Shown: positions 36,222 to 45,439 of the stretch, in pieces
How positions within the stretch are numbered: position 1 is the stretch's first letter
Layout of the letters: every line of letters starts with the position of its first letter
From: Aureimonas psammosilenae
GTDB lineage: Bacteria > Pseudomonadota > Alphaproteobacteria > Rhizobiales > Rhizobiaceae
DNA length: 64,000 nucleotides
Reading direction: 5' to 3'
Assembly (NCBI RefSeq): GCF_009176975.1
Contig: NZ_WEZG01000001.1
Location: forward strand, 62,001-126,000
Notes under the pieces: model-generated
What the model was told of the DNA's origin: nothing
What the model saw: only the letters and a program-made list of their open reading frames with translations
The model's database searches: none
Translations under genes and position numbers: made by a program

Positions 36222-37592
36222 ATGCAAGACATCCTCGAACTGGAGCGCGTCTCCAGCACCGACCTCGTGGCCGATCGCCTTCGCGGCACCCATGTCGCCG
36301 ATATCGTCCACAGCCTCAACGAAATGCCGGTGGCCGAGGCTTCCGGCCTTCTCGCCCGCTTGTCCGTGGACGAGGCGGCCGAGGTCTTCGACCATGCCGA
36401 TCTCGCCCGGCCGGACGCTCTTCTGGCCTTGGCCGAGCCGATATTCGCCGCCGCGATCCTCGACGCCATGGCGGCCGACCGGCTGGCCGATCTGTTCCGC
36501 GACATGGAGGAGCCGCCGCGAACCCGCCTTCTGGCGCTTCTGAAACCCGATGCCCGCGCTGTCATGGACCGGCTGCTTCTCCACGAGGAGAACAGCGCGG
36601 GCAGCCTGATGACGACGGAATTCCTGTCGGTTCCGGCCACATGGACCGTTGCGGAAACGCTGCGCCACATTCGCGCCGTGGAGAAGACGCGCGAGACGAT
36701 CTACGCGATCTACGTCCTTGACCCGATCACCCGCCGGCTCGACAAGGCCGTGTCGCTGCGCCGTCTCATCTCGGGCGATCCGGCGGCGCTCGTCGGTTCG
36801 CTCGCGCGCCATGACCGGCCAATCACGGTCGGCCCGGAGGCCGATCGCGAGGAGGTGGCGCGGCTGATCTCGCGCTACGATCTCCTCGCCATTCCGGTGG
36901 TGGACGAGAAGAACCGCGTCCTCGGCATCGTCACGGTGGACGACGTGATGCGCGCCATGGCCGAGGCCACCACGGAAGACACCCATCGCTTCGGCGGCAT
37001 GGAAGCGCTGGACGAGCCTTATTCGCGGATCGGTTTTGCCGAGATGCTTCGCAAGCGTGCCGGCTGGCTCGCCATCCTGTTCCTGTCCGAGATGCTGACG
37101 GCAAGCGCCATGCAGTATTTCGAGACGGAGCTGGAAAAGGCGGTGGTGCTGACGCTCTTCATCCCGCTCATCATGAGCTCGGGCGGCAATTCGGGCAGCC
37201 AGGCGACCTCCCTCATCATCCGCGCGCTGGCGCTTGGGGAGTTGCGCCTGCGCGATTGGTGGCGCGTGGCTTTGCGCGAAGCACCGACGGGCATGGCGCT
37301 CGGCGCTTTTCTCGGGCTCATCGGCTTGGCGCGCATCGCCCTTTGGCAGGAGGCCGGTATCTACGACTACGGCCCGCATTGGATGCTGGTAGGGCTGACG
37401 GTCTCCTTGGCGCTGGTGGCGATCGTCACCTTCGGCTCGCTCGCCGGCTCCATGCTGCCCTTCGCCCTGAAGCGCCTCGGCTTCGATCCGGCCAGCGCTT
37501 CGGCGCCGTTCGTGGCGACCCTCGTCGATGTGTCGGGCCTCGTGATCTACTTCTCGGTCGCGATCCTGGTGCTCGGCGGCACTCTCTTGTGA
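36222..37592 (+). CDS. mgtE: Magnesium transporter MgtE
   Basis: 456 aa. A superhelical N-domain (about 15-140; ADIVHSLNEMP and LARLSVDEAAEVFDHAD) is followed by paired CBS domains (about 145-270) that sense Mg2+ and gate the channel, and five membrane helices (about 295-456) including the pore motif IMSSGGNSGSQATSLIIRALALGE. All are standard for the family. ATG 36222 follows GGAG. It is convergent with the photolyase gene 22 bp downstream. Confidence 0.95.
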   Translation: MQDILELERVSSTDLVADRLRGTHVADIVHSLNEMPVAEASGLLARLSVDEAAEVFDHADLARPDALLALAEPIFAAAILDAMAADRLADLFRDMEEPPRTRLLALLKPDARAVMDRLLLHEENSAGSLMTTEFLSVPATWTVAETLRHIRAVEKTRETIYAIYVLDPITRRLDKAVSLRRLISGDPAALVGSLARHDRPITVGPEADREEVARLISRYDLLAIPVVDEKNRVLGIVTVDDVMRAMAEATTEDTHRFGGMEALDEPYSRIGFAEMLRKRAGWLAILFLSEMLTASAMQYFETELEKAVVLTLFIPLIMSSGGNSGSQATSLIIRALALGELRLRDWWRVALREAPTGMALGAFLGLIGLARIALWQEAGIYDYGPHWMLVGLTVSLALVAIVTFGSLAGSMLPFALKRLGFDPASASAPFVATLVDVSGLVIYFSVAILVLGGTLL

Positions 37593-37614
37593 AGAGCGCG
37601 CGGGCGGGGCGGCG

Positions 37615-39021
37615 TCATTCCGCCCCGGTCTCCTTTTCCGCCGCGCAAAGCGCTTCGACGGTCTTCACGTAAGCGTCCTTGTCGAACTTCTTCAGCGTGT
37701 TCTCGCTCTGGTATCGCACCGTGCCGAAGATCGGCCGGCGCGCCCAGGGGCGGTCGTGGAGGCCGTAGACCCAAGCGACATTGGTGAAGGAGTTCGGGTC
37801 GCGCCCGTCGAGGAAATAGCGGTTGTTCAGGCGAAGCGTGCGATCGAAGCCTTCTTCGGGCGAGTGCGACCATTCGAGGATCTTCTTGCCCCAATACATT
37901 CGCAGGTGATTGTGCATGAAACCTGTTTCGCGCATCTCCGCCATCGCCGCGTTCCAATAACGGTCGTGGGTGCGGCCTTGGACAAGTTCCTCGTCCGAGT
38001 AGAGATGCGGCCGCTTGTCCTTGGCATGGGTTTCGAGGGCCTTTCTCGCCCATTCCGGCACGGCGTCCTCGTAGCGGTCGTAGCCTTCGCGAAAGAAGAC
38101 GTGGTTCATCGCGAGTTCCCGGCGCACCACCACTTCCTCGACATAAGCCGCCTTGTCCTCCTCGCCGCCTTGTTTGGCGGCGCGCACGGCGAGCGCGATC
38201 TCGGCGGGCGAAATCTGCCCGAAATGAAGGTAGGGGCTCATATGCGAGGCCGCGCCCGCTTCCGGCCGGCCGCGATTGGTGCCGTAATCGGCGAAGGGGC
38301 CGTCGAGATAGGCCTGAAGCCGTCGCCACGCTTCCCCTTCGCCGCCCCGGAAGCGCTTCACCGGCGGCACCGAACGATCGAGGTCCATGCCGGCCAGAAC
38401 CGCGTCGGGGTCCGAGATGTCGATCTCGCTTTTGAGACGGAGGCTCTCGGCCGAATGCTTCACCTTCGCCTGGGGCAGAGGGTGGAGGAAGGCCTCGATC
38501 TGCCGCCCGATCTTCGGGCGCAGCGTTCTTGCCGCATGTTCGTGATGGTCGGAGGCGATCTCCACCGGCACCACCACGTCGCCTTCGACCTGCACGATCC
38601 GAACGTCCGTTCTGTCCACGATCTCGCGGTACCAGCGCTTCTGGATCGTGAGATATCCCCGGTCGAGCACCAGGATCGCCGCCTTCTTCGACAGCTCCAC
38701 CGCGAGCTCGGCCGGCGAGCATTTGCGCATCACGAAGCCGATGCCGCGCTTCTTGAGACCCGCCGCCGCTTCGCTGAGGCCTTGCAGCAGAAAGGCGTAA
38801 TGGCGGGCATTGGCTTCCGGAAAGCCGTTCGAACCATCGAGAAGCCCGAAGCACGCGACCACCGGCAGGCCGAGGCGGTTGGCTTGCGCGACGGCCACTT
38901 CCAGCGCCGGGTTGAACCCGGATCGATTGGCCTGTTGCAGAAGGTAAAGGACGTAAGCCCCCTTCTCGGCTGCCGGCCTGTCCGCCAGCACCTTGATGCG
39001 CCCGTCCTCGACCCCCGTCAT
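37615..39021 (-). CDS. phr: Class II CPD deoxyribodipyrimidine photolyase
   Basis: 468 aa light-driven repair flavoenzyme for cyclobutane pyrimidine dimers. Class II features: the start YVLYLLQQANRSGFNPAL, QISPAEIAL, the FAD-binding HNHLRMYWGKKILEWS region and the long C-terminal motif around RDPNSFTNVAWVYG then PIFGTVRYQS. Class I enzymes lack these. ATG 39021 has GGGGAG upstream and is preferred over an in-frame TTG six codons earlier. Class II enzymes are mostly known from eukaryotes and some bacteria and archaea, so it is a less usual choice for an alphaproteobacterium. Divergent from the Mo-enzyme operon. Confidence 0.93.
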   Translation of the reverse strand: MTGVEDGRIKVLADRPAAEKGAYVLYLLQQANRSGFNPALEVAVAQANRLGLPVVACFGLLDGSNGFPEANARHYAFLLQGLSEAAAGLKKRGIGFVMRKCSPAELAVELSKKAAILVLDRGYLTIQKRWYREIVDRTDVRIVQVEGDVVVPVEIASDHHEHAARTLRPKIGRQIEAFLHPLPQAKVKHSAESLRLKSEIDISDPDAVLAGMDLDRSVPPVKRFRGGEGEAWRRLQAYLDGPFADYGTNRGRPEAGAASHMSPYLHFGQISPAEIALAVRAAKQGGEEDKAAYVEEVVVRRELAMNHVFFREGYDRYEDAVPEWARKALETHAKDKRPHLYSDEELVQGRTHDRYWNAAMAEMRETGFMHNHLRMYWGKKILEWSHSPEEGFDRTLRLNNRYFLDGRDPNSFTNVAWVYGLHDRPWARRPIFGTVRYQSENTLKKFDKDAYVKTVEALCAAEKETGAE

Positions 39022-39156
39022 CGCCCGCACTCCCCGCAAACTCCGGCAAGATGGCGCTTGGGCGGCTAAGGGCCAGATGTCGCTCTAGGAATCGCGCTGC
39101 GGCATTCTAGATCGGTTCCAACCTACCGAGTTGAACTCTCGCGATCAGGGGTGCCC

Positions 39157-39666
39157 ATGCACATCACGATCAATGGCCGGTTGGTCGAAGCTTCCTTCGA
39201 TCCCAGAACCTCCCTTCTCGACCTCCTTCGCGATCATCTCGGACTTCCGGGCACGAAGAAGGGCTGCAATCAGGGCGCTTGCGGCGCGTGCACCGTTCTC
39301 GTCGATGGGGAGCGGATCAATTCCTGCCTCGCCCTCGCGATCCAGTACGAAGGGCGCTCCGTCGTCACCGTGGAGGGCCTCGCCGCCAACGGCGACCTCC
39401 ACCCGCTCCAGCGCGCCTTTATCGAGCATGACGGCTTCCAGTGCGGCTACTGCACGCCGGGCCAGCTTTGCTCGGCCATCGGCATGGCGGCCGAAGCCGA
39501 GCGCGGGTGCCCGAGCGCGGTCACCGTCGATCTTTCCGCCACGACCGTGGTTCTGGACGGCGACGAGCTGCGCGAGCGGATGAGCGGCAATCTCTGCCGT
39601 TGCGGCGCTTATAACGGCATCGTGGACGCCATCACGGAGACCTTCAAACAGGGACGAGCGGCATGA
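39157..39666 (+). CDS. Molybdenum hydroxylase small subunit, two [2Fe-2S] clusters (PaoA-like)
   Basis: 169 aa iron-sulfur subunit of a xanthine oxidase-family aldehyde oxidoreductase. Plant-type cluster ligands are Cys37, Cys42, Cys45 and Cys57 (KGCNQGACGACT, then SC); the second cluster uses Cys96, Cys99, Cys147 and Cys149 (QCGYCTPGQ and LCRCGAYN). The closest known layout is E. coli PaoABC. Unlike E. coli PaoA, there is no Tat leader, so the enzyme should be cytoplasmic. ATG 39157 (AGGGG five bases upstream) is preferred over GTG 39151. Its 3' end overlaps the FAD subunit by 4 bp. Confidence 0.92.
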   Translation: MHITINGRLVEASFDPRTSLLDLLRDHLGLPGTKKGCNQGACGACTVLVDGERINSCLALAIQYEGRSVVTVEGLAANGDLHPLQRAFIEHDGFQCGYCTPGQLCSAIGMAAEAERGCPSAVTVDLSATTVVLDGDELRERMSGNLCRCGAYNGIVDAITETFKQGRAA

Positions 39667-40649
39667 TCCCCTTCACCTATTCGCGCGCCGAAGACGTGCC
39701 GGCGGCGATCCGCCTGGCGTGCGCCCCGCAAGCCAAATATCTCGGCGGCGGCACCAATCTCGTGGACCTGATGCGCGAGGGCATCGAAGGCCCGCACGCT
39801 CTTGTGGACGTCACTGGCTTGTCCCGCGCGATCGAGCACCGTCCCGACGGCTCCGTGCTGATCGGGGCGGGGGCTAAAAACACGGCCGTCGCTATGGATG
39901 AGGTGATCCGCACCCGTTTTCCCGTTCTGGCGCGGGCGATCCTGGCCGGGGCGAGCGGCCAGATCCGCAACATGGCCACCGTCGGCGGCAATCTCCTGCA
40001 GCGCACGCGCTGCACTTATTTCTACGACGAGGCCGCGCGCTGCAACAAACGCCAGCCGGGCTCCGGCTGCGACGCCTTGGAGGGCTTCAACCGCATCCAC
40101 GCCGTTCTCGGCGCGTCGCCGGCCTGCGTGGCGACGCACCCATCGGATATGTGCGTCGCGCTCGCGGCGCTCGGTGCGATCGTGCATCTCGAAGGGGAGG
40201 GCGGCGCGCGCAGCTTGTCCCTGACCGATTTCCACCGCCTGCCGGGCGGGCGTCCCGATATCGAAACGGAGCTGCGGCCCGGCGAACTCGTCACCGCCGT
40301 GGAACTGCCGGCACTGCCCTTCGCGGCACGCTCGACCTATCGCAAGGTGCGCGACCGGGCGAGCTACGCGTTCGCGCTCGTTTCCGTCGCTGCCGCCTTG
40401 GATCTCGACGGCGACGGCACGGTGAAGGACGTGCGCCTCGCCTTCGGCGGCCTTGCCCACAAGCCCTGGCGGGCGCTCGCGGCGGAAAAAGCGTTGCGCG
40501 GCGGGCCGGCGAACGAAAAAGCTTTCCGCGCGGCGGCGGAAGCCGAACTCGCGGGGGCCGCGCCCCTGCGCGACAACGGCTTCAAGATCGAACTCGCCAA
40601 GCGCACGGCGGCCGCGACCCTTTCCCAACTGGCGGGAGGCCTCCAATGA
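39663..40649 (+). CDS. Molybdenum hydroxylase FAD subunit with [4Fe-4S] insertion (PaoB-like)
   Basis: 328 aa. FAD motifs KYLGGGTNLVDLM and IRNMATVGGNLLQR are present. Between them and THPSDM lies an inserted cysteine set (Cys117, Cys127, Cys136 and Cys155; RTRC, RCNKR, SGCDA, PAC), the pattern that binds an extra [4Fe-4S] cluster in E. coli PaoB and in 4-hydroxybenzoyl-CoA reductase. That supports the PaoB assignment over ordinary CoxM. It overlaps both neighbours by 4 bp. Confidence 0.9.
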   Translation: MIPFTYSRAEDVPAAIRLACAPQAKYLGGGTNLVDLMREGIEGPHALVDVTGLSRAIEHRPDGSVLIGAGAKNTAVAMDEVIRTRFPVLARAILAGASGQIRNMATVGGNLLQRTRCTYFYDEAARCNKRQPGSGCDALEGFNRIHAVLGASPACVATHPSDMCVALAALGAIVHLEGEGGARSLSLTDFHRLPGGRPDIETELRPGELVTAVELPALPFAARSTYRKVRDRASYAFALVSVAAALDLDGDGTVKDVRLAFGGLAHKPWRALAAEKALRGGPANEKAFRAAAEAELAGAAPLRDNGFKIELAKRTAAATLSQLAGGLQ

Positions 40650-42955
40650 GCGTCATTCAGAATGCCGCCGATAAGGTGATGAAGGCGGCAATCCGCCTTG
40701 CGCCCGAAAGCTGGCTGCCGGGCGGCACGCCCGATCCCCTGATGAACAAGCACGGCCATATCGGGGCGTCGGTTTCGCGCATCGACGGACCGCTGAAGGT
40801 GAAGGGCGAAGCGCGCTTTGCCGCCGAATTTCCGCTGGAAGGCATGACTTATGCCGCCGTCGCCTATTCCACGGTCGCGCGCGGGCGCATCGCCGCCATT
40901 GAAACGACCGAGGCGGAAAGGGCGCCGGGCGTCGTTCTCGTGATGACGCACGAGAACGCCCCGCGCATGAAGAAGCCGCCGGTCTTCATGTCCGCGCCGC
41001 TCGCCGCCGGCCCGAGCGATCTGCCCGTGATGCAGGACGGGGAAATCCACTGGAATGGCCAGCCGGTGGCGCTCGTCCTCGCGCAAACGCAGGAACAGGC
41101 CGACCACGCGCTGTCGCTGATCCGCGTTTCTTACGAGACTCAGGTGGCGGTGACGACCTTTGCGGCGGCCAAAACCAAGGCGCATCCTCCATCCCACCTC
41201 TTCGGCGAGCCGCCGTCCATGGCGATCGGCGACGCGGAGGAAGCCCTGGCGGCCGCACCCTTCAAGGTCGATCTCGCCTACCGGACGCCCCGCCACAACC
41301 ACAACGCCATCGAACTTCACGCCGTCACCGTGACCTGGGAGGGGGACACCCTCGTCGTCCACGACGCGAGCCAGCTCGTCAACGCCACGGCCTGGACGCT
41401 GGCGCAGGTCTTCGACCTTTCCGACGATCAGGTGCGCGTGACGTCGCCCTTCGTGGGCGGCGGGTTCGGCGGCAAGTGCCTGTGGGATCACCATATCCTG
41501 GCGGCGGCCGCCTCCAAGCTTTCCGGCCGCCCGGTTCGCCTGATGCTGACGCGCGAAGGCGTGTTCCGCACGGTCGGCGGGCGCACCACGACCGAGCAGC
41601 GCGTCGCGCTCGGCGCGAAGGCGGACGGAACGCTGGAAGCGCTGATTCATACCGGCGTCGTGGCGATGACCGATCACAACGCCTGCCCGGAGCAGTTCAC
41701 CTTTCCGGCAAGGCATCTCTACGCGTCCCGCTCCTTCAAGCTGGCGCAGGAGGTGGCGGACATGGACATGCTCGCCAACACCTTCATGCGCGCGCCCGGC
41801 GAAGCCGTCGGCACCTTCGCGCTCGAATGCGCGCTGGACGAGCTGGCGGAAAAGCTCGAACTCGACCCGATCGAGCTTCGCCGCCGGATCGAGCCGGAAC
41901 GGGACCCGACATCGGGCACCGATTTCTCGCAGCGCGCGCTGGTGGAGGCCTATCGGCGCGGGGCCGAGGCCTTCGGCTGGAAGGAGCGCTCGGCGACGCC
42001 GGGAGCCCGCCGCGAAGGCGAATGGCTCGTCGGCATGGGCGTCGCCACGGCGACCTATCCTTATTACCGCATGCCGGGCGGCGCGGCGCGCATCCGCTTG
42101 ACCATCGACGGGCGGGCGGTGGCCGAAATGGCCAGCCACGAGATGGGCATGGGAACGGCGACCGTGCAGGCCCAGCATCTGGCGGAGCGCTTGGGGCTTC
42201 CCCTCGACCGCGTGTCCTTCGACTATGGCGACACGCGCCTGCCGCCCGGAACGCTCGCCGGCGGCTCGTCGCAGACGGCGTCCATCGGCGCCGCGATCAT
42301 CGCCGCGACGAACGAACTGGTGAAGGAACTCCTGAAGCTCGCCGGCAACGACTCGCCGCTCGCAGGCCTGTCCCCCGGCGATGTGGAACTTCGCGACGCA
42401 GGGCTTGGCGCGAGGGACGAGCCGGAGCGCTTCGAAACCTTTGTTTCCATCCTGTCGCGCGCCGCGCGCGACGAGGTCGTGGCCGAGGCCGCAGCGCCCC
42501 CGGCTTTGGAGGTGCAAAAATATTCCATGCATTCCTCGGGCGCGCAGTTCTGCGAGGTGAAGGTCAACGCCGTCACCGGTGAAACGCGCGTGTCGCGCTT
42601 TCTCGGCTCCTTCGATTGCGGCCGCATCCTCAACCCGAAGATGGCGGCCAGCCAGTTTCGCGGCGGCATCATCATGGGCCTCGGCCTCGCGCTGACGGAG
42701 GAAACGCTTTTCGACGAGCGAACGGGGCGCATCATGAACCCTTCGCTCGCCGAATATCACGTGCCCGTCCACATGGACGTGCCGCCAATCAACGTGATCT
42801 GGAACGACATTCCCGATCCGCACAGCCCGCTTGGCGCGCGCGGCGTCGGCGAGATCGGCATCACGGGCGTCGGCGCGGCGGTGGCGAACGCCGTCTACAA
42901 CGCCTGCGGCAAGCGCGTGCGCGAACTGCCGATCACGCTCGACAAGCTGATGTGA
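40646..42955 (+). CDS. Molybdenum hydroxylase large catalytic subunit (PaoC-like)
   Basis: 769 aa molybdopterin-binding subunit. Motifs include RIDGPLKVKGEARFAAEF at the start, VGGGFGGKCLWDHH for cofactor contact, FMRAPGEAVGTFALECAL, SSQTASIGAAI and the active-site Glu736 in ARGVGEIGITG. Expected role: hydroxylation or oxidation of an aldehyde or N-heterocycle with water as oxygen donor; PaoABC oxidises aromatic aldehydes. The cofactor would be molybdenum bound to a cytosine-dinucleotide pterin (MCD), by family inference. No XdhC/PaoD or MocA-type maturation gene is adjacent. ATG 40646 overlaps the FAD gene; a hairpin terminator follows. Confidence 0.92.
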   Translation: MSVIQNAADKVMKAAIRLAPESWLPGGTPDPLMNKHGHIGASVSRIDGPLKVKGEARFAAEFPLEGMTYAAVAYSTVARGRIAAIETTEAERAPGVVLVMTHENAPRMKKPPVFMSAPLAAGPSDLPVMQDGEIHWNGQPVALVLAQTQEQADHALSLIRVSYETQVAVTTFAAAKTKAHPPSHLFGEPPSMAIGDAEEALAAAPFKVDLAYRTPRHNHNAIELHAVTVTWEGDTLVVHDASQLVNATAWTLAQVFDLSDDQVRVTSPFVGGGFGGKCLWDHHILAAAASKLSGRPVRLMLTREGVFRTVGGRTTTEQRVALGAKADGTLEALIHTGVVAMTDHNACPEQFTFPARHLYASRSFKLAQEVADMDMLANTFMRAPGEAVGTFALECALDELAEKLELDPIELRRRIEPERDPTSGTDFSQRALVEAYRRGAEAFGWKERSATPGARREGEWLVGMGVATATYPYYRMPGGAARIRLTIDGRAVAEMASHEMGMGTATVQAQHLAERLGLPLDRVSFDYGDTRLPPGTLAGGSSQTASIGAAIIAATNELVKELLKLAGNDSPLAGLSPGDVELRDAGLGARDEPERFETFVSILSRAARDEVVAEAAAPPALEVQKYSMHSSGAQFCEVKVNAVTGETRVSRFLGSFDCGRILNPKMAASQFRGGIIMGLGLALTEETLFDERTGRIMNPSLAEYHVPVHMDVPPINVIWNDIPDPHSPLGARGVGEIGITGVGAAVANAVYNACGKRVRELPITLDKLM

Positions 42956-42990
42956 GGGCGCGCGGGAACGCCTTTCATACGACCTATTCC

Positions 42991-43020
42991 GGCTTGAACG
43001 GGCCGCAAGGCTTGAACGGG
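42991..43020. repeat. Tandem 12-bp direct repeat downstream of the Mo-enzyme operon
   Basis: GGCTTGAACGGG occurs at 42991-43002 and again at 43009-43020, an 18-bp period, with a partial third (GCGCGGCTTG) after it. It lies between the large-subunit stop and the terminator. Its role is unknown. Confidence 0.5.
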
Positions 43021-43051
43021 CGCGGCTTGCGTGGCAAGGCAAGGGAATACG

Positions 43052-43085
43052 CGGGCGCGTGACGATCGCGCCCGTTTTTCTTTTC
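43052..43085 (+). terminator. Rho-independent terminator of the Mo-enzyme operon
   Basis: CGGGCGCG (43052-43059) pairs with CGCGCCCG (43067-43074) and is followed by TTTTTCTTTT. The placement 97 bp after the last operon stop, before the helicase gene, fits. Confidence 0.85.
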
Positions 43086-43144
43086 CGATAGGCCTCGGGA
43101 CGCGACATTCGCGCGCCCGCGCCTCCATCGCCGAGACCCGCTCC

Positions 43145-44944
43145 ATGCCTTTCCGATCCATGCGGCAACCGCTTGCCGACGCCCTTTCCGAACGCGGCTA
43201 TGCCGAACCGACACCGGTTCAGGACCGGGTTCTGGAAGCCGCGACGGAGGAACGCGACCTTCTCGTTTCCGCCCAGACCGGCTCGGGCAAGACGGTCGCC
43301 TACGGCATCGCCATCGCTTCCACGATCCTCGGCGAGGACGATCACGCCGGTCCCGCCAAGGACCCGGCCGGTCTCGTGGTCGCCCCGACGCGCGAACTCG
43401 CGCTTCAGGTCGCCAACGAGCTGATCTGGCTTTACGCCAAGACGGGCGCGCGCATCGTCACCTGCGTCGGCGGCATGGACCCGCGCGCCGAAAAGCGCCG
43501 CCTCGATGAGGGCGCGCATATCGTGGTCGGCACGCCCGGCCGGCTTCGCGACCATCTGGAGCGCCGCGCGCTGCGCATCGCGAACCTGAAGGCGCTCGTT
43601 CTCGACGAGGCCGACGAGATGCTGAATCTCGGCTTCCGCGAGGATCTGGAATTCCTGCTCGATAAGACCCCGGTTGAGCGGCGCACGCTTCTGTTCTCCG
43701 CCACGCTGCCGCAAGAAATCGTCACGATGGCCAAGCGCTATCAGAACGATGCCCTGCGCATCGAGGTGGCGCGCGGTTCGTCGGGCCATGCCGATATCGA
43801 ATATCGTGCCATCCGCGTCGTACCGAACGAGATCGAGCACGCCGTGGTCAACATCCTGCGCGCCACCGACGCGCCGAGCGCCATCGTGTTCTGCAAGACG
43901 CGCGATTCGGTTCGGCACATGCATTCCAACCTTCTGGAGCGCGGTTTCTCGGCCGTCGCCCTGTCGGGCGAACTCGGGCAGAACGAGCGCAACCAGACCA
44001 TGCAGGCGCTGCGCGACGGCCGCGCGCGCGTTTGCGTGGCGACCGATGTGGCGGCGCGCGGCATCGACCTGCCGAGCCTCGGCCTCGTGATCAACGCCGA
44101 TCTGCCGAACGACGCCGAAACGCTGCAGCACCGCTCCGGCCGCACCGGCCGCGCCGGGCGCAAGGGCATCTCGGTGCTTCTCGTGCCCTTGTCGCGCCGC
44201 CGCAAGGCCGAGCGCCTGCTGATGGAAGCCAAGGTCCGGGCGAACTGGGCCGGCGCGCCGACGCTGGAGGAGATCCGCAAGCTCGACGAGGAGCGCCTCC
44301 TGTCCGATCCGATCCTGGAAGGCGAGGCGAGCGAGGAGGAACTGACTTCGGCCCGCGCGCTTCTGGCCGGCCGCTCGGCGGAAGCCGTCGCGATCGCGCT
44401 CGCCCGCCTTTACCGCGCCCGCCTTCCCGCGCCGGAGGAAGTCTACGACCCGAGCTTCGCGCCCGAAGCCAAGCCCAAGCGCGAGCGTGAATATGCGGGC
44501 GCCGCCGAGCCCCGCGCGCGCACCCCGCGCGAAAGCTTCCGCGACGGGCCGACCGTCTGGTTCCGCCTGGATATCGGGCGTCGCAACGAGGCCGATCCGA
44601 AATGGATTCTGCCGCTCGTGTGCCGTCGCGGCGGGGTGACGCGCAGCGAGATCGGCTCCATCAAGATCTTCGACCGCGAAACCAAGTTCGAAGTCGCGGC
44701 CGAGGCCGCCAAGCGCTTCGCCAAGGCCGTGGAAGGCTCGGCCGAGGACGGCATCACCATCTCGCCGGCCGAGGGCGGGCCCGGCGGCGGTGGGGGCGAG
44801 GGCGGTTATCGCGCCGGCGGGCCGCGCCGCGAAGGCGGCAAGCCCCCAGCGGGCAAGAAGCCCTTCCGTCGCAAGGAAGGGGGCGCACCGCAGCGCTTCG
44901 AGAACAGCGACAAGCCGCGCCGGCCCAAGCGCCCGAAAGGCTGA
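43145..44944 (+). CDS. DEAD-box RNA helicase with DbpA-type RNA-binding domain
   Basis: 599 aa. Helicase core: AQTGSGKTVAYG (motif I), PTRELALQVA (Ia), LDEADEMLNLGF (II), FSATLP (III), ATDVAARGIDLP (V) and HRSGRTGRAGRKG (VI). Residues about 470-545 form a DbpA-like RNA-recognition domain (TVWFRLDIGRRNEADP, then SIKIFDRETKFEV). A Gly/Lys/Arg-rich basic tail completes it. Likely acts in ribosome assembly or mRNA decay. ATG 43145 is used; the longer open frame runs back into the terminator. A strong terminator follows. Confidence 0.93.
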   Translation: MPFRSMRQPLADALSERGYAEPTPVQDRVLEAATEERDLLVSAQTGSGKTVAYGIAIASTILGEDDHAGPAKDPAGLVVAPTRELALQVANELIWLYAKTGARIVTCVGGMDPRAEKRRLDEGAHIVVGTPGRLRDHLERRALRIANLKALVLDEADEMLNLGFREDLEFLLDKTPVERRTLLFSATLPQEIVTMAKRYQNDALRIEVARGSSGHADIEYRAIRVVPNEIEHAVVNILRATDAPSAIVFCKTRDSVRHMHSNLLERGFSAVALSGELGQNERNQTMQALRDGRARVCVATDVAARGIDLPSLGLVINADLPNDAETLQHRSGRTGRAGRKGISVLLVPLSRRRKAERLLMEAKVRANWAGAPTLEEIRKLDEERLLSDPILEGEASEEELTSARALLAGRSAEAVAIALARLYRARLPAPEEVYDPSFAPEAKPKREREYAGAAEPRARTPRESFRDGPTVWFRLDIGRRNEADPKWILPLVCRRGGVTRSEIGSIKIFDRETKFEVAAEAAKRFAKAVEGSAEDGITISPAEGGPGGGGGEGGYRAGGPRREGGKPPAGKKPFRRKEGGAPQRFENSDKPRRPKRPKG

Positions 44945-44948
44945 CGAC

Positions 44949-44983
44949 AAACAAAGCGCCCTTCGCGGGGCGCTTTGTTTTTA
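44949..44983. terminator. Bidirectional rho-independent terminator
   Basis: ACAAAGCGCCC / GGGGCGCTTTGT with a TTCGC loop and a TTTTT tail on the plus strand, and an A-run/T-run on the other strand. It separates the helicase gene from the convergent MarR gene. Confidence 0.88.
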
Positions 44984-45439
44984 GCGCAGGCGCGACAGGC
45001 GTTTGGTCAGCGTCTTGTCGAGCCGCTGCAGCACCGGCAGATCGATCCGGTCTTCCTTCGGAGCCGCCAGAAGCCGGCTTTCCAGATCGTCCCACACGCC
45101 GAGCACCTTGCGGCGCGCTTCCATGCCCTTCGGCGTCAGGCGGATCAGCACCTTGCGCAGGTCCTGATCGTCGCGCTGGCGTTCCGCCCAGCCCTTCTTC
45201 TCCAGAATGTCCACCATCTTGGATACGGTGGAAGGCCGGACCGACAAGGCCGCCGCGACATCGATCACCGCGCGCGCTTCCTTGCCCTGGAAGGTGAGAA
45301 AGAAGGAGTCCTGCCCGACCGAGATGTCGAGTTCCGCCAGCGCGAACTGCATCAGTTGGCGCATGGATTTCGAGACCGATAGAAGATGGGGCACGAGATG
45401 CACCCCGGCGGAATCCTGCCGCCTTTGTTCTATCGGCAT
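44981..45439 (-). CDS. MarR-family transcriptional regulator
   Basis: 152 aa winged-helix regulator. Residues about 52-110 form the DNA-binding domain (AVIDVAAALSVRPSTVSKMV then LEKKGWAERQRDDQDLRKVL wing). ATG 45439 fits the family length; the open frame extends upstream without similarity. It is divergent from a second MarR gene and efflux operon across 177 bp that hold several dyads. It may control itself, the neighbouring efflux operon, or unlinked genes. Confidence 0.85.
   Translation of the reverse strand: MPIEQRRQDSAGVHLVPHLLSVSKSMRQLMQFALAELDISVGQDSFFLTFQGKEARAVIDVAAALSVRPSTVSKMVDILEKKGWAERQRDDQDLRKVLIRLTPKGMEARRKVLGVWDDLESRLLAAPKEDRIDLPVLQRLDKTLTKRLSRLR

Noticed and set aside
40364-44950. 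Very long minus-strand open frame (about 1528 codons) opposite the molybdenum enzyme and helicase genes
   Set aside because: It mirrors codon positions of the plus-strand genes in G+C-rich DNA, has Arg/His/Gly-rich meaningless sequence and no domain.
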